DNA of 64,000 nucleotides from Parasponia andersonii (taxonomy: Eukaryota; Streptophyta; Magnoliopsida; Rosales; Cannabaceae), in contig JXTB01000081.1 of the NCBI GenBank assembly GCA_002914805.1, forward strand, positions 892,986-956,985, read 5' to 3'. Numbering within the stretch: the first letter of the stretch is position 1; the number at the start of each line of letters is the position of its first letter. The translations under genes were made by a program, and so were the position numbers. The notes below the pieces were generated by a model. That model was not told where the DNA came from. It did not search any database and was given only the letters and a program-made list of their open reading frames with translations. Below are positions 1 to 11,600 of the stretch, piece by piece.

Positions 1-62
1 GTATAAGTAACTTGGGAGGAAAGATATATATGAGCATAATTAGTAGCTGATCGTTACGTGTG

Positions 63-97
<35 letters not shown>

Positions 98-1748
98 GCT
101 CACCCAATTCATTTGATTAAGTGCTTTAACTAGAGAGAAATCCATTTTGAATTTAATTAATTCATTATGCATCCATGCAAATGTATTTATCTAATTATTG
201 TCCTATTTGGCAGTCATAAATACCCTTGTCTCTCTCATTTATTTTTGTTATATTTTTGTATTTTATGTATTTTTATTTTATTTTCTATTTTTTGCCTATT
301 GCTTTAGGGTGAGTTCATAAATGACGCACCTCATGTTTGGTTGTCCACCACGAATCACAGCGTGCCGCTTTATGGTAATGGAGAAACTGCATTCATTTTT
401 CTGAAAAAGCCAAGACCGTCTTTTTGCCATTTTAATTAATTACTCCAATATTCATTTTTATGTATGTATATTTTTGCTTGAACCATTATTGTTTCCATTA
501 TTACTGTATTTAATTGCATGTCCCTCTTTTATTTTGAATAAAATTAACTAGGACTAGAACATGGCATAACATGATTGGTGGTCTATCTGTTAAAGGAACT
601 GCATCAAGTCAAAACTAATTAAACCCCAAATTACTTGTGGTAGTACTCTTGTGAAAGGAGGGCTTTTTTGCATGGTATAGTGGTAACCATATTTATAAGC
701 CATGAGATATCGCCGAAAGTTGAATATGATCACATGTTTTCATCTCATAATTCTCCTAAAAAATACAGAAAAAGGGCCCTTTTTCAGAGGCAAAGGTAAC
801 CAGTTAGCCTTATATGGATGCAAGACTTTCGTGACGCTATCCCATTTTTCACTGATATGGCTAATATTATCCCTCTCATCATATCCCCATATATATCTCC
901 CTTACTCCATATATCTCTCATTTGTAATTTCTTCAAGTAATCACCAAAACCCATTTCTCGCTTTTTTTCCAAGAAAAAATCCAAAAAGGATAAATAATTT
1001 ATGGATGTATATTAATGTAAAATTATTTTGTGGGGCTACATATATATTAAATTCTCACCCAAGTTTGCGTGAATAGTTCCTATGAAAATTGAAGATATCC
1101 AATTAGATTATTTAATTCTCTTGGAATTGTCAAAAAGCTGGACGGTAGTTTTTTCTTGTAAACTTGAACAACTTTAGCTAGAAATAGTTGGTTCTTTTCT
1201 CTCTTCCCTTCTTTTTTTTTTTTTCTTTCAATAAAAAAAGGTTTAACTAATTTTAAGACAGAGATAAATATATCATTGTTTTACTTACTTCCTGGATTTT
1301 CTCTAGAGTGCTAATGTGACCAATTAATAGACATTAAACATATATGTACATTGGTTTCTCATGGTCGGAGTTATTATAAATTCAGATATATATATATATA
1401 TATATATATTTGTGTGGGAATCATATGTATATTCGTAAGCATAATATTATGCAATGCGATAGCTGATGAATACGATCTACTACAAACTAAAAGATGATCA
1501 GAAATTATCTTAGATGAAATAATCCATTCATAACAAGGTTACAATCAGCAAAAGAGATCCCAACTTCTTGAAACCCCCAAAACCAAAAAGATTATAAAAA
1601 AGCCTAAAGAAAATCGAATATCAAGCACAGCTTGTTCTTTTTTTTTCCCCCTGAAAAGAAACTGTTACCGTCTAGAAAATTAACATACATAGCTAAAACT
1701 AAGGAATACAAAGATATAATATTAAATATACTACTATGAATAACATTG
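1..1748. other. AT-rich intergenic flank
   Basis: No gene is supported here. This is the 3' flank of the minus-strand MYB gene that ends at 1749. It has two TA microsatellites (62-98 and about 1387-1411) and scattered poly-T/poly-A. The short open frames at 702-1076 (+) and 784-984 (-) overlap on opposite strands, show no domain and look like chance. The MYB polyadenylation site probably lies in the last few hundred bases, but I could not pin it down. Confidence 0.6.
62..98. repeat. TA dinucleotide microsatellite
   Basis: An almost pure (TA)n run of about 18 units. Similar TA tracts occur at about 1387-1411, 2664-2690 (inside MYB intron 2), 6090-6118, 6202-6218, 28484-28511 and 49915-49946. 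They are the commonest simple repeat in the window. Confidence 0.9.
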
Positions 1749-2665
1749 TTAGAACAATATTGGAGACAACTCCATCATCTCCTCTACTTGACCAGCCGTG
1801 GCACTAGTACTTGTTTCATCCAAAAGCCACTTCTCAAGAAACGACAATGGAGGATTATTAGTAGTACTACTACTATTCTCAGATCTTTGCTTATTAACCT
1901 TCTCCGTCACAACATGATGAACCTTGATCATCATCTGTTCGTCATAATGATCATGATCATGATTTTGATACATATGAGCACAAGTTGTACCTTTAACAGT
2001 CGGAGTGGTACTAGACTCACAATTAGTGGACGACCTGTCCCATGACGAGACATTATTATTGTTGTTCACATTCTCAAACGGAAAAATGGACTCAAACTCA
2101 TCGTGCGAGACTAAATCGCCGCCGCCACCCTCCTCGGCCTCCTGCTGCTCCATTTTCATCCCTATGGCGCCACCACCGCCACTCGGAATTCCATCGATGC
2201 TGTTGTTGTTGTTAGTCTTTGGAGAAGATCTCATCCAACCTTCTAGAAGACGTGAGATGTTCTCAGTGCTAGAGGCGTATATCGTAGAAGAAGAAGAGGA
2301 TGATGACTGCCTTAGGCTGAGATTATTATCCGAGGGGGAGCCGCCGCCGCCGCCGTGGCTACTGACATTTCTGTCCGTACAGAAAGAATTAGATGTAATA
2401 ATACTACTTTTGTTGGATACAAACTGATGAGCTGAGGTAGTTGAGTCAGATATTGTTGCCATGTTGATGTTATTAATGTTGTTATTTTGAGGGTCCAAAG
2501 CTGACTGAAACTTCTTGAGCTTCTTCTTCAGATGGGTGTTCCAATAGTTCTTTATATCATTATCTGTCCTTTGTGGAAGGTAGGAAGCTATGGCTGCCCA
2601 TCTGTAACATAAAAATAAACAAATAAATAATAATAATAATAATTAATCCCGAAAAAAAAACACAC

Positions 2666-2697
<32 letters not shown>

Positions 2698-3364
2698 CAA
2701 TATATACTGAAAATGATAGGAAAGAATCACTAGCCAAGTAATTTATTTTCTTCTCTTTCTAAAAAAAAACTTTTTGGTATGCTATAATATATATAATTTG
2801 TAACGAAAGGAGAAGAAATAATTATAACTGAAATCAAATATTTTAATTATTTGATGACCATGAGATAAGATTAAGTTTGAAAATTATACTTGTTACCCAA
2901 TAAAGCTTGCAAATGAATTATCATTCCTTCTTCATGTGGTGTGAAGTTCCCTCTCTTGATTCCTGGTCTCAGGTAGTTTGTCCATCTAAGCCTGCAACTC
3001 TTGCTGCATCTCATCAACCCTTAAAGTAATATTTAAGAATAAGATCATAAATCTAGTTAGATAAGCACCAATAATTGGCCCAAAATAATCAAATCACAAA
3101 GTGACTTTTGACGAAACCCAGGTAGAATTTGGGTTCAAAAACATGGAATTTGGTTTGGATCTGAATATCTATACAGATTTAGCCTATATTTGTTTTATTT
3201 ATATTATATATATGCATATGCATATAATTACCAGTGTTGGTGGGAACTGATCTCCAATTTCCAGGGCCATGATCTTGGATGTAAGAAACAAGGATGATGT
3301 CCTCCTCAGGGGTCCATGGACCTTTCTTGATGCCAACTTTATCACAGCAAGGAGGCCTTCCCAT
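1749..3364 (-). CDS. MYB60: R2R3-MYB transcription factor, MYB60-like (3 exons)
   Basis: A nuclear DNA-binding regulator. In Arabidopsis MYB60 acts in guard cells, promotes stomatal opening and is repressed by ABA. Exons are 3364-3232, 3019-2890 and 2601-1749, all with GT-AG borders, giving 371 codons. The 133- and 130-nt first two exons are standard for R2R3-MYBs. The start opens with [10 protein letters not shown]2 tryptophans are at 17, 37 and 57; R3 has F70, W89 and W108, then the conserved [17 protein letters not shown]. Subgroup-1 motifs follow: [20 protein letters not shown] at about 197-216, and FLEKWLLDE at about 342-350 ahead of a short MMELSPIL-type tail, as in MYB60. The linker is low-complexity (Asn, Gly and Ser runs), which makes the protein longer than Arabidopsis MYB60 (about 280 aa). 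MYB30/94/96 are close relatives, but the R3 wording ([18 protein letters not shown]) and the tail favour MYB60. Confidence 0.88.
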
Positions 3365-3830
3365 GGCAACTTATTTTCTCACCCTTTTTCCTAACACCTT
3401 CTCACCCTTTTTCCTAACGCCCAAACACACAGCTCCTCACTATTTTTCTTGTAGTGTGTGTGTTTGGTTTCTCCTTCTCTCTGTCTATCTATATGGACCT
3501 TTCCAAATAGTACTGTCATGAAAACATGTGAGATCTTATATATACTAGGTGACTTGAAATGAGAGAAAGGACAGTTTTGCTCACAAAACCCATTGAAAGT
3601 TGATCTACCCCTGCTGAGTCATCTCTATTTTATTTCTCTCTCTTTTGTTTTGATTAATTATTTAGTGTTTCTTTTTAACTTGCAATATAGTCAATCTAGA
3701 AAAAACAAAGTCAGAAGAGGAAGTTGGATTATATATCGTGTAGCTTTCTCTGTTGGGGTCACGTGCCAAACCACGTAGCTTGCCACCAAAGATGGGAACT
3801 TTTCACACTCGTTTGTCTTTATTTCTCTCG
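3365..3830 (-). promoter_or_regulatory. MYB60-like 5' UTR and proximal promoter
   Basis: Read on the minus strand, TATATATAAG lies at 3544-3535, about 170 nt before the ATG. This would put transcription start near 3510 and give a 5' UTR of roughly 145 nt. Upstream is a palindromic CACGTG G-box/ABRE core at 3760-3765. A cluster of (T/A)AAAG DOF-type sites appears as CTTTT/CTTTA on the plus strand at 3642, 3671, 3799 and 3817. DOF clusters drive guard-cell expression of Arabidopsis MYB60, so the layout fits the gene call. The sites are short and could occur by chance in AT-rich DNA. Confidence 0.55.
3376..3421. repeat. 23-bp tandem duplication in the MYB 5' UTR
   Basis: Two adjacent 23-bp units, each beginning TTCTCACCCTTTTTCCTAAC, lie just upstream of the start codon. 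On the transcript they form a purine-rich direct repeat (GTTAGGAAAAAGGG...). Confidence 0.85.
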
Positions 3831-5719
3831 CACACACACACTCTCTCTCTCCTTTGCCTGTGAAACTTCGCAATAATTAGGTGGCTTCCTATAATTCATG
3901 TAAAAGCGACCCCATTTCCTGTCAAGTTGATATTTTTCATCACTCAGTTTCTTTTAGGATTTAGGAAAGCAAAGAGTAATATATATGACAACTACATTTA
4001 CTAGTTGACATAAACATAATTAATAGAGCATTATTTCATTATTATAAAATAATTAATATAACACTATACCATTTATCAATAGGTGCGAAGCAAATATTTA
4101 ACCTGATATACTTTGTCCCTTGTTTTGAACTTTAAATGAACCTCAAGAAAATAACTTCTTTATTTTTTTTTTTTTTTACATAAGCTACGTACATACACGT
4201 TAGTGCATATACACATATCTAATCTCATATTTTCTTTAAAACGATGTGAGTTGAAAACTCTATCGACCTTTTTCTTTTTTAAGAAATTCTATTCCTCCTT
4301 TTTTACTGTTACATATATAGATAGAAATTTACTCTACCTGTCCGGCAGACCTTTTTACTTTAATAATCAATTTTAACGTGAAGGCGTATGTTGCCATAGA
4401 CACGGACTCATGGCTATTTTGCCCCCCAATTCTAGATGAGTGTGGATTATATTTATTTTTATTATCGTTTTCTGTAGATTTTTGTGATTATCTTATAGAT
4501 TTAAACCTTAAGAAGATCGAATCTAAAAGATTTTATGCAGTAAAATATTGATTTTGAAAGATCAGTCAAAAAATTAGGAAAAAAAACTAACTCTGGCGGC
4601 AAATGATAATTCAAAAAGTGGAAGAGTATCTCTCACATAGCTCTGCTTATACGAATTCATGGGTTATGTGCTTCCTTTTTGGTCATTAGTCTAATACAAT
4701 AGTTTTGTTTACCTATTATGTGTTATTCAATTTTTGCATTAAATTCATTATTTTTCAATATTTAGTTATAGAATGAAATTTTTTCTTTGATAAAAAGAAA
4801 AAAACTAGTATGTTTTCTTTAAAAGATATGTATGTATTCTAAAATATGCTTTTAACTTTCGAATTAACTATCAGATTAAATAATATGTCACCTGTGAAAA
4901 ATCTTAACTGTAGTCTGGGTTACCATATTCATCAAATCATTAATCAGCCACTCTTATTATCTTATATAATTGATGTCTTCTTCTAGAGAAACCAAGAAAA
5001 CTATATACAGGAGCTACATTGATGTTCTAGTAGTGGATTGGTAGTTGTAAGTGATGGTGGTAGAAAGTGATATCGTTTTAGTTGAATTATAATGTTGGTC
5101 AAATGAAATAAGTATGACCTATTTTCCTAGTATGGGACGACATTTAGAAGAAATTTATGTTATAGGTAAAACTCTACGCACTAAAGCCCCCAAAGTTTTG
5201 TCAACATACATAATGAAGAAGATCGCTTAATCGAAATTGACTATTAAATGTGACAAAGTCTTAGAATATGAAATAAAATGTTATGTCAAGTGTTGGAAGG
5301 TAATTTCCAAGAACCTGAGAACAGTTGAACTGGACAGAAAAGTTCTAATAGAATTTCTTATGTGTGAAGTCCCAGCACAATATCCCAGCTGAGCAATACA
5401 ACTCCTGAGCAGAGGACTCTGCAGGGCCCGATACGCTCAAGTTACCTAAAGGTCCTCTTATCCCTTTCTTCTCCAACCTCGCATTGTAGAAGAAAGAAAA
5501 AGAACCCTGAAAAAAATACCAACAACAACCAGTTTAATTATTATGAGACAACTCAAGACGTTCAAATCAATTAATTGTGTGCCTATGCATCTAGCATTAA
5601 GTAGACCTCATATAATGATTTATTGGAAAAACTGAAAAGTTTGTAGTTGGTGGTATATTAAAAATTTTATTTTCATAAGAAATCTACTTGTTGGGCACAA
5701 ATTTTACAGTTCGAGTGGT
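3831..5719. other. Intergenic, no gene seen
   Basis: AT-rich DNA upstream of the MYB gene. It starts with a CA/CT microsatellite (about 3830-3852), followed by poly-T tracts. A short GC-richer patch at about 5330-5460 has no domain I recognise. No open frame longer than about 60 codons is convincing. Confidence 0.5.
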
Positions 5720-6085
5720 AGTAAGCTCATTTGGAGCTTGTCCAACTCGAGATGTTCGAGCTTTTTCAAAGGAATGCCAACTAAGGAGCTAGTCAAGACC
5801 GAGCAAGTCGTCTCTGCTTGAGGAGCGAGAAGAACTTTACTCTGGGATTCTTTCATTTAAATTGCTCATCTTTCAATTATTGGATTTAAAAACAATTTTT
5901 GCATCCGAAGATTGGCCCAAGAATATTCAAAAATTTTCTCAAAACAATTGACTATATGAGTGTATAGTATTAATTCATAGCAAATAGGAACATACAAAGA
6001 GAATAGATCTAATACCTCTTGTAGCCTATCAGCGGATCCTAGCTTTACTGTCTTTTCAACCACGATCTTCCAATCCAAGCCTCAA

Positions 6086-6122
<37 letters not shown>

Positions 6123-7439
6123 TTTAAAAAAAACGTTACTAATTTTTTTTTATTAAACGAAAACTTATATATATATATCTATTTAATCTAATTAATTAAT
6201 ATATATATATATATATAAACTAGCAGATAATTCACTCCTTCAAGAAAGAGTGTTTTACTTTTAGTTAGTTTCCCTATTTCTATTTCTCTAATTATCTGAT
6301 AATTATATATTTTTAAATTCAAAATTTAAACAAATTAGGAAACTTATCTCTCCATAAATTTAAATTAATTAATTCAAAATTAATTAATTAATTAATTAAT
6401 TAATAAAAATTATTAATTACATATAGATAACTATTTATCTAGACAAAATGTGCAGTAACAGAAATAATGTAATATCCAGTACAGTATTTTTAAGAAGTGG
6501 AATTGGGGACCTATGGACCTGTAATTCAAGCTCCAATAAATTATGACAATTAATTAAACTCTTTAATTAATTTGTCTAATTTATTAATTCTAGTATTACT
6601 CCACTAAAAATCTGGAATTGCACTCTTGAAATGACAGAATTAATTTACTCAGAAAACAATGAGTAGTCTATCGATTTAATCATTACATGTAGTTCAATAC
6701 TCCATAGACAATTCATAATTGGAGCTAGGTTATATTCTGTTTACCTCTCTAATTATATCTTTATCCTTGTGTACCGTTGATTTTCTAATGAATAATTAAT
6801 TTATAAATCTATTATAAATTGAGTACTCAAACTATTCAAGTCCTGAATCAATACACAAAGGAATCATCTTTCTAGCTTCCTAATGGAAGGAATAGATTCC
6901 ATATCTATAAGTTACATTCCTAGCTACTCATCTCATCATGCTCCCAAGACACAAGTATTTCGATCTGTTTAAAAACAAATCTTTAACAAGTATGTCAAAG
7001 AACATAATGTTATAAATAATAGTCTATAACTACTCAGGATTAAGATTGATCTACATATGATCATCTAGTGACATTATTTGAACTCTCAACAGTTAACGGA
7101 ATTTATATGAGATTCAAATCATATCTGGTCCAGTCCGATATAATCAAATCATATAAAGTACCTCCATTGTGATGTCAACACATCAATAGTTCGGATAAGA
7201 CTATTACATTCCCAAACTTTAATTAATTATTACGGACTATATTTAGTTTATTATCCATAAATTTAATCCTCATGTATATAACACTTATATGCTAAATTTA
7301 TGGTCACATAAATAAACCAGAGATTTTCTGATATTTAATGACATACCAATTATGCAAAAATTCAAATAGAAAAATGTCATTTTATTAATTCAACAAATAT
7401 CCAAAATATATATATATTTTTAGGACATAAATCCTAACA
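5720..7439 (-). mobile_element. Candidate solo LTR, Copia-like
   Basis: The right edge read on the minus strand starts TGTTAGGATTTATGTCCT, a form typical of plant Copia LTR starts. The plus-strand edges are TGGTAG...CCTAACA, flanked on both sides by TCGAG (5715-5719 and 7440-7444). This satisfies TG...CA ends with a 5-bp target duplication. I see no internal domains, no primer-binding site and no second LTR nearby. The left edge is the weaker one, because TCGAG recurs once more close by (around 5754). Confidence 0.35.
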
Positions 7440-10400
7440 TCGAGATATCTACAGACGTGAAATCAGGATAAGATTTCTACATAATTGGATATTTTCATAT
7501 TTTATATAATTTATTTGAATTAAATATCATATATTCATTACCTTATCTATAAAGATCTTCTGTACCTAAAAACAATAGAAATTAGGTCAAAGAAAGAGAT
7601 CGGATCCTCCTTAATCAAAACTCTCAAGTTAATAATAGAGATGATAGTAAGCTATTTATTCGAAATGCTGAATCACTCTAAAAATTCCGTGTGCTCTTAT
7701 TTTTCTTGATTTTTCATTATTGTTTTGATATCTCATTGTTATACCCATTTTTGGTATTAATACTACTAACAAATTTTCATAAAATAACACAGTGAAAAAC
7801 ATATCTAGGAGCATGCATAGTATTTCTCATAAGATGATAATAGAATCATGTACAAAAAATCATACCTCTTGTCGACTCTAGATGAACTAGTGCATAACTC
7901 CAACCCTAATTGATCTTCCGAACTATTCTTATGTATAGTTGTACAGGTATATGGTCTTTTAGTACTACACAGGAGAAGATTAAATTAGTAACAGTACTCT
8001 AATTCTTTAAAGAAATCTAATAATAGAAAATTGATTGTTCACTTATCTTTAAAAATTCTCTCTCTAGAAAAACTAACAAAATTTTTTTGTAATTTCTGTC
8101 TCTTGCAACTGATGTGTCTAAGTCTCCTATATATATAGAGAATAAGACACAAATAGGAAGCTACCAATAAGTTCCACATGCTATGGTCACTATGACTGTA
8201 GGCGTGTGGCCTTGCTTCCACTTGCCAATTTGGCCAGTGACAGAAATTCCTTTTTTGGGAATTCCTATTACCCAATTTCACTTCCTATAATATTCAACTA
8301 TGAATAGTTTTCTTTTTTGATGTTACTATTAGTCAATTATTACATTTTCAATTTTTTTCTAATTTGTCTACACTCAATTAACCATAATTAAAATAACTTT
8401 TTGATAGGTGTCTATTATACTTAAATGATGATTTATTCTCTATATTACTTTAGTCATTTTTGTGCTATTCTAAGATTAATTACCTTGTTTTATATTATTT
8501 AGGTATTAAAGAGGGAAAGGACAGAAAAGGAATTGAAATGAGACAAGTTAGAGCGAAGCAATTTATCTTTTAAGCTTGGAATTTTTTTACCTAGGTCTTA
8601 CTCTCCATCACAATCTCATATAATTACGCAACTATATTTATAACCGTGATCATGCTACTAATAATAAAAAACTAGACAATTACGAATCTAATCCTATTCT
8701 AGCAATGTTATATCAATCATAAATCATTCAGTGGCCATCCAAATAATAAAAAATCAACATAATAGAGATTATAGGACAAGTTTGAATTAAGTGTTGACTA
8801 ATATAAAAACTTAGAAAATCAATGTAGCTACATAACTAGGGCTTAAAATCACCCTTAACTTAACCTAAGCCTAATCTAGCAATAATATGGAATATAGAAA
8901 AAGAGACGTAAAGCTAGAAACGAAAAGCAAAGGAAAGGGAAAAGAAACAAGAACGAAGGACAGCTGCAACTCCTGCCTTCAAGGTTTTTTTTTTTCTCTC
9001 TCTCTCTTTCTCTCTCGGCCTTTTTCTCTAGGTATCTTAGTGTTTAGTATCTGTAATCTCCCTCAAAGCTGACATAAAGACCTCTATTTATAATAAAATT
9101 GACCTAGGAGGCGTATTAAAAATTTTTTGTACGGATTCGACGTCCCAAAAGTGGAAAGAACTTAAAGTAGGTGGGCTTTCCGCATCTCTAGCGCCACAAC
9201 ACCAGTACTATGGCATTGAGTTCTTGGTTTGTGAGCTTGATTTTATTTTATTTTCTATATTCTATTTCTAGTGCCAATGTGCACAGGGTCTAGCACCGTG
9301 ATGCTAAGGCCCTATTCTTCTACAATTCCTTGCTGCTTGCTTTAGTATATTCTTAAGATCTTAATGAGTTAGTCTAGACTAATTGAGTGAGCGTATCTGA
9401 TATTACCTTACTAATAAAATTTGGATGAAGAGCTTACTTTACTTAATGAATTTAAGAAAGAGAATTAGGGTTAATGGGCATGTTAATTCCTAGCTAATGA
9501 GTTTGAATATTGACTAATAGGAAATACGGTAATTGATATGGTAAAGTGATTAGTGGCAGTTTATTTTATTGTTTTTGTTATTTTCTTTATTCTCATTAGT
9601 ATTATTTTTTATTTAGAATTCTTTTCTTAACCTTTAGGATTAGTATCTTACTAGTTATATCAGTTCCTCATGAGATTTAGCCTTCTTGCTGTTGTACTAG
9701 ATATTACTAGGTTTCCTCAAGACATTTAGGATAGAGATAGGAGGTATTATAAATTCTAGTTTAACTGTGTAACAACCGCTATCACTTTCTTTCGCTATCC
9801 AATATGTACAAGTCCTCTTAATCGAATTAATAATAGGAATTTCTATCAATCTTTTTCTAGAAACTAGAATATTCCAAAGATTGAATTTCTTTGTGTTCAC
9901 ACTTATCAGTTTATCTAGTAGTTACTAAACTTAATATAAGGTGTCCACCATAAGCTACGCAACATTTCTATGCCCAATAACTGGGGCAGGCATGTGGCAC
10001 TATGTACAGTCCAAATTTTAAGCTCTAGTTTAATTAAGTTAAATCGGTTCAATCTAATAAACAGTATAACCATTAACACAAATTAGCCTGAGGATCTTAT
10101 GGAACATGTACAGTGGGCTCCTAATAATTAATAGACTTGTTAATCCAACTATCCATATGACTATTGTATGGAGTAACGTCACATGCCATAATGATTCTTT
10201 ACTAATTACTTACTTGTATAACATCATGAAAACATAATCATATATTTATTAGTTTTTACTAATTTCTTAAATAATAATCAATCAACATCTTATTAACTAA
10301 ATCAGTGTTGACATGCTTAGGCCTATGATTAAGTACTAAAACCTATTAAGAGACATTATTTCACCAAATTTTATATTGTTATCTGCAATTATATATTACA

Positions 10401-10671
10401 ACAAATATGTTTTTCCAAATGGCAGAGAATATTAACCTCGATTGATCTGACTCATTTGCAATTCAAATAAAGTTATACTTGAGAATACATAATTAAAATT
10501 AACTCCAAGATTAAGAGTAAAGTCAATCACAACCTATGAAATTCATTTCTATTGATATTGTCAATTGAATTTCATTTATGATACAATTTTGTGTAAGTCC
10601 CATTATATTAGTCAATTTAAGTTGATGAAGACAAGTTTAACTTTTTTAAAAGTCTACTACAGTATAAATAA
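7440..10671. other. AT-rich intergenic, possible LTR-like promoter fragment
   Basis: No gene seen. At about 9080-9092 the minus strand reads TATAAATAGAGGTC, followed downstream by a CT/GA-rich leader (8985-9020). This resembles a retrotransposon LTR promoter, but I cannot find the element's ends. The ORFs at 8039-8281 and 9697-9900 are short, lack domains and look fortuitous. Confidence 0.4.
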
Positions 10672-10830
10672 GGGCACCACTCCAATAGCTTTCTTTTTTA
10701 AAAAAAAAAACTATTTATAGGTATTGTTTTACTCTACTGAAATTCATCATACACATGTTTTCATGGTAAAGTTAGAGAGAGAGAGAGGCACATTAAATAA
10801 TGTGCACTTATTGTTTTTTTTTCTCAATTA
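10672..10830. mobile_element. Possible MITE remnant
   Basis: Begins GGGCACCACTCCAATAG, followed by a T-run, and later contains a GAGAGAGAGAG tract and a GTGCAC motif. The same order of features is seen in the clearer MITE copies at 28285-28478 and 28512-28610. The right terminus is not visible. Confidence 0.35.
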
Positions 10831-11600
10831 TTCAAATCATTGTAATCATTAAATGATAATCTAACAATTAAAAGAAAATAATTATAGATAGGTTAAAAAA
10901 AATACATATTAGATAATGATCCTAAAAATAAAGTGTTCAACTGTATTTATATTGTTACGAACTACAATTAATTAATTAATTATAAATAACTTGTATCTAT
11001 GTGTTCTGTGAATCTCGTACTCACAAAGGTGCATATTTATATAATTAAATAGTCTATCGTTCAAATAATATTATGTACAAATAATTATTGAATAATACTT
11101 TATTTTATTAATAGTTTATGTTTGCAAAATATTTTTATGAGCTTCTTGCACTAATTCCAACATAATTGTCTTAGTTTTGCTATGTCTTCTGTTTCATTTC
11201 TTCTGTACTGATCACAAACATGTAGATTTATTCTATGAGTTTATTCTTACCTTCTCATTATAAATATTATTGGTTTCATTCGCAAATGTATCGGGTCAAA
11301 ATTTAACGGATGTAATATTATGTAGTTGCGAAATTAATTAGCAGAATATACCTTACTCGATTATTTGAAAACTATAAAGCACAATGAGACACATATTATC
11401 ATATGAGTGCATTGAATTTCATGTATTCAATTACTCTGATGTATTGAATGACTATTAAAGTACAAGTTAATCCAAATATGTAAAAGATAAATGTTATTCT
11501 CAAAAGTGTGTATCGCATTTAGAAATTATCATTCTCATTAATTTAATTAATACAAAATCGTGAATTGAGAAACATTATCTTTCCCACTCAGATGAAAGGA
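10831..11600. other. AT-rich intergenic, no gene seen
   Basis: Strongly AT-rich, with short TTAA-type repeats and no open frame of note. Confidence 0.5.

Noticed and set aside
702-1076. 124-codon open frame on the plus strand
   Set aside because: No domain, AT-rich composition, and an opposite-strand frame in the same place; likely chance.
2005-2427. 140-codon plus-strand frame
   Set aside because: Antisense shadow of MYB exon 3, formed by its codon repeats.
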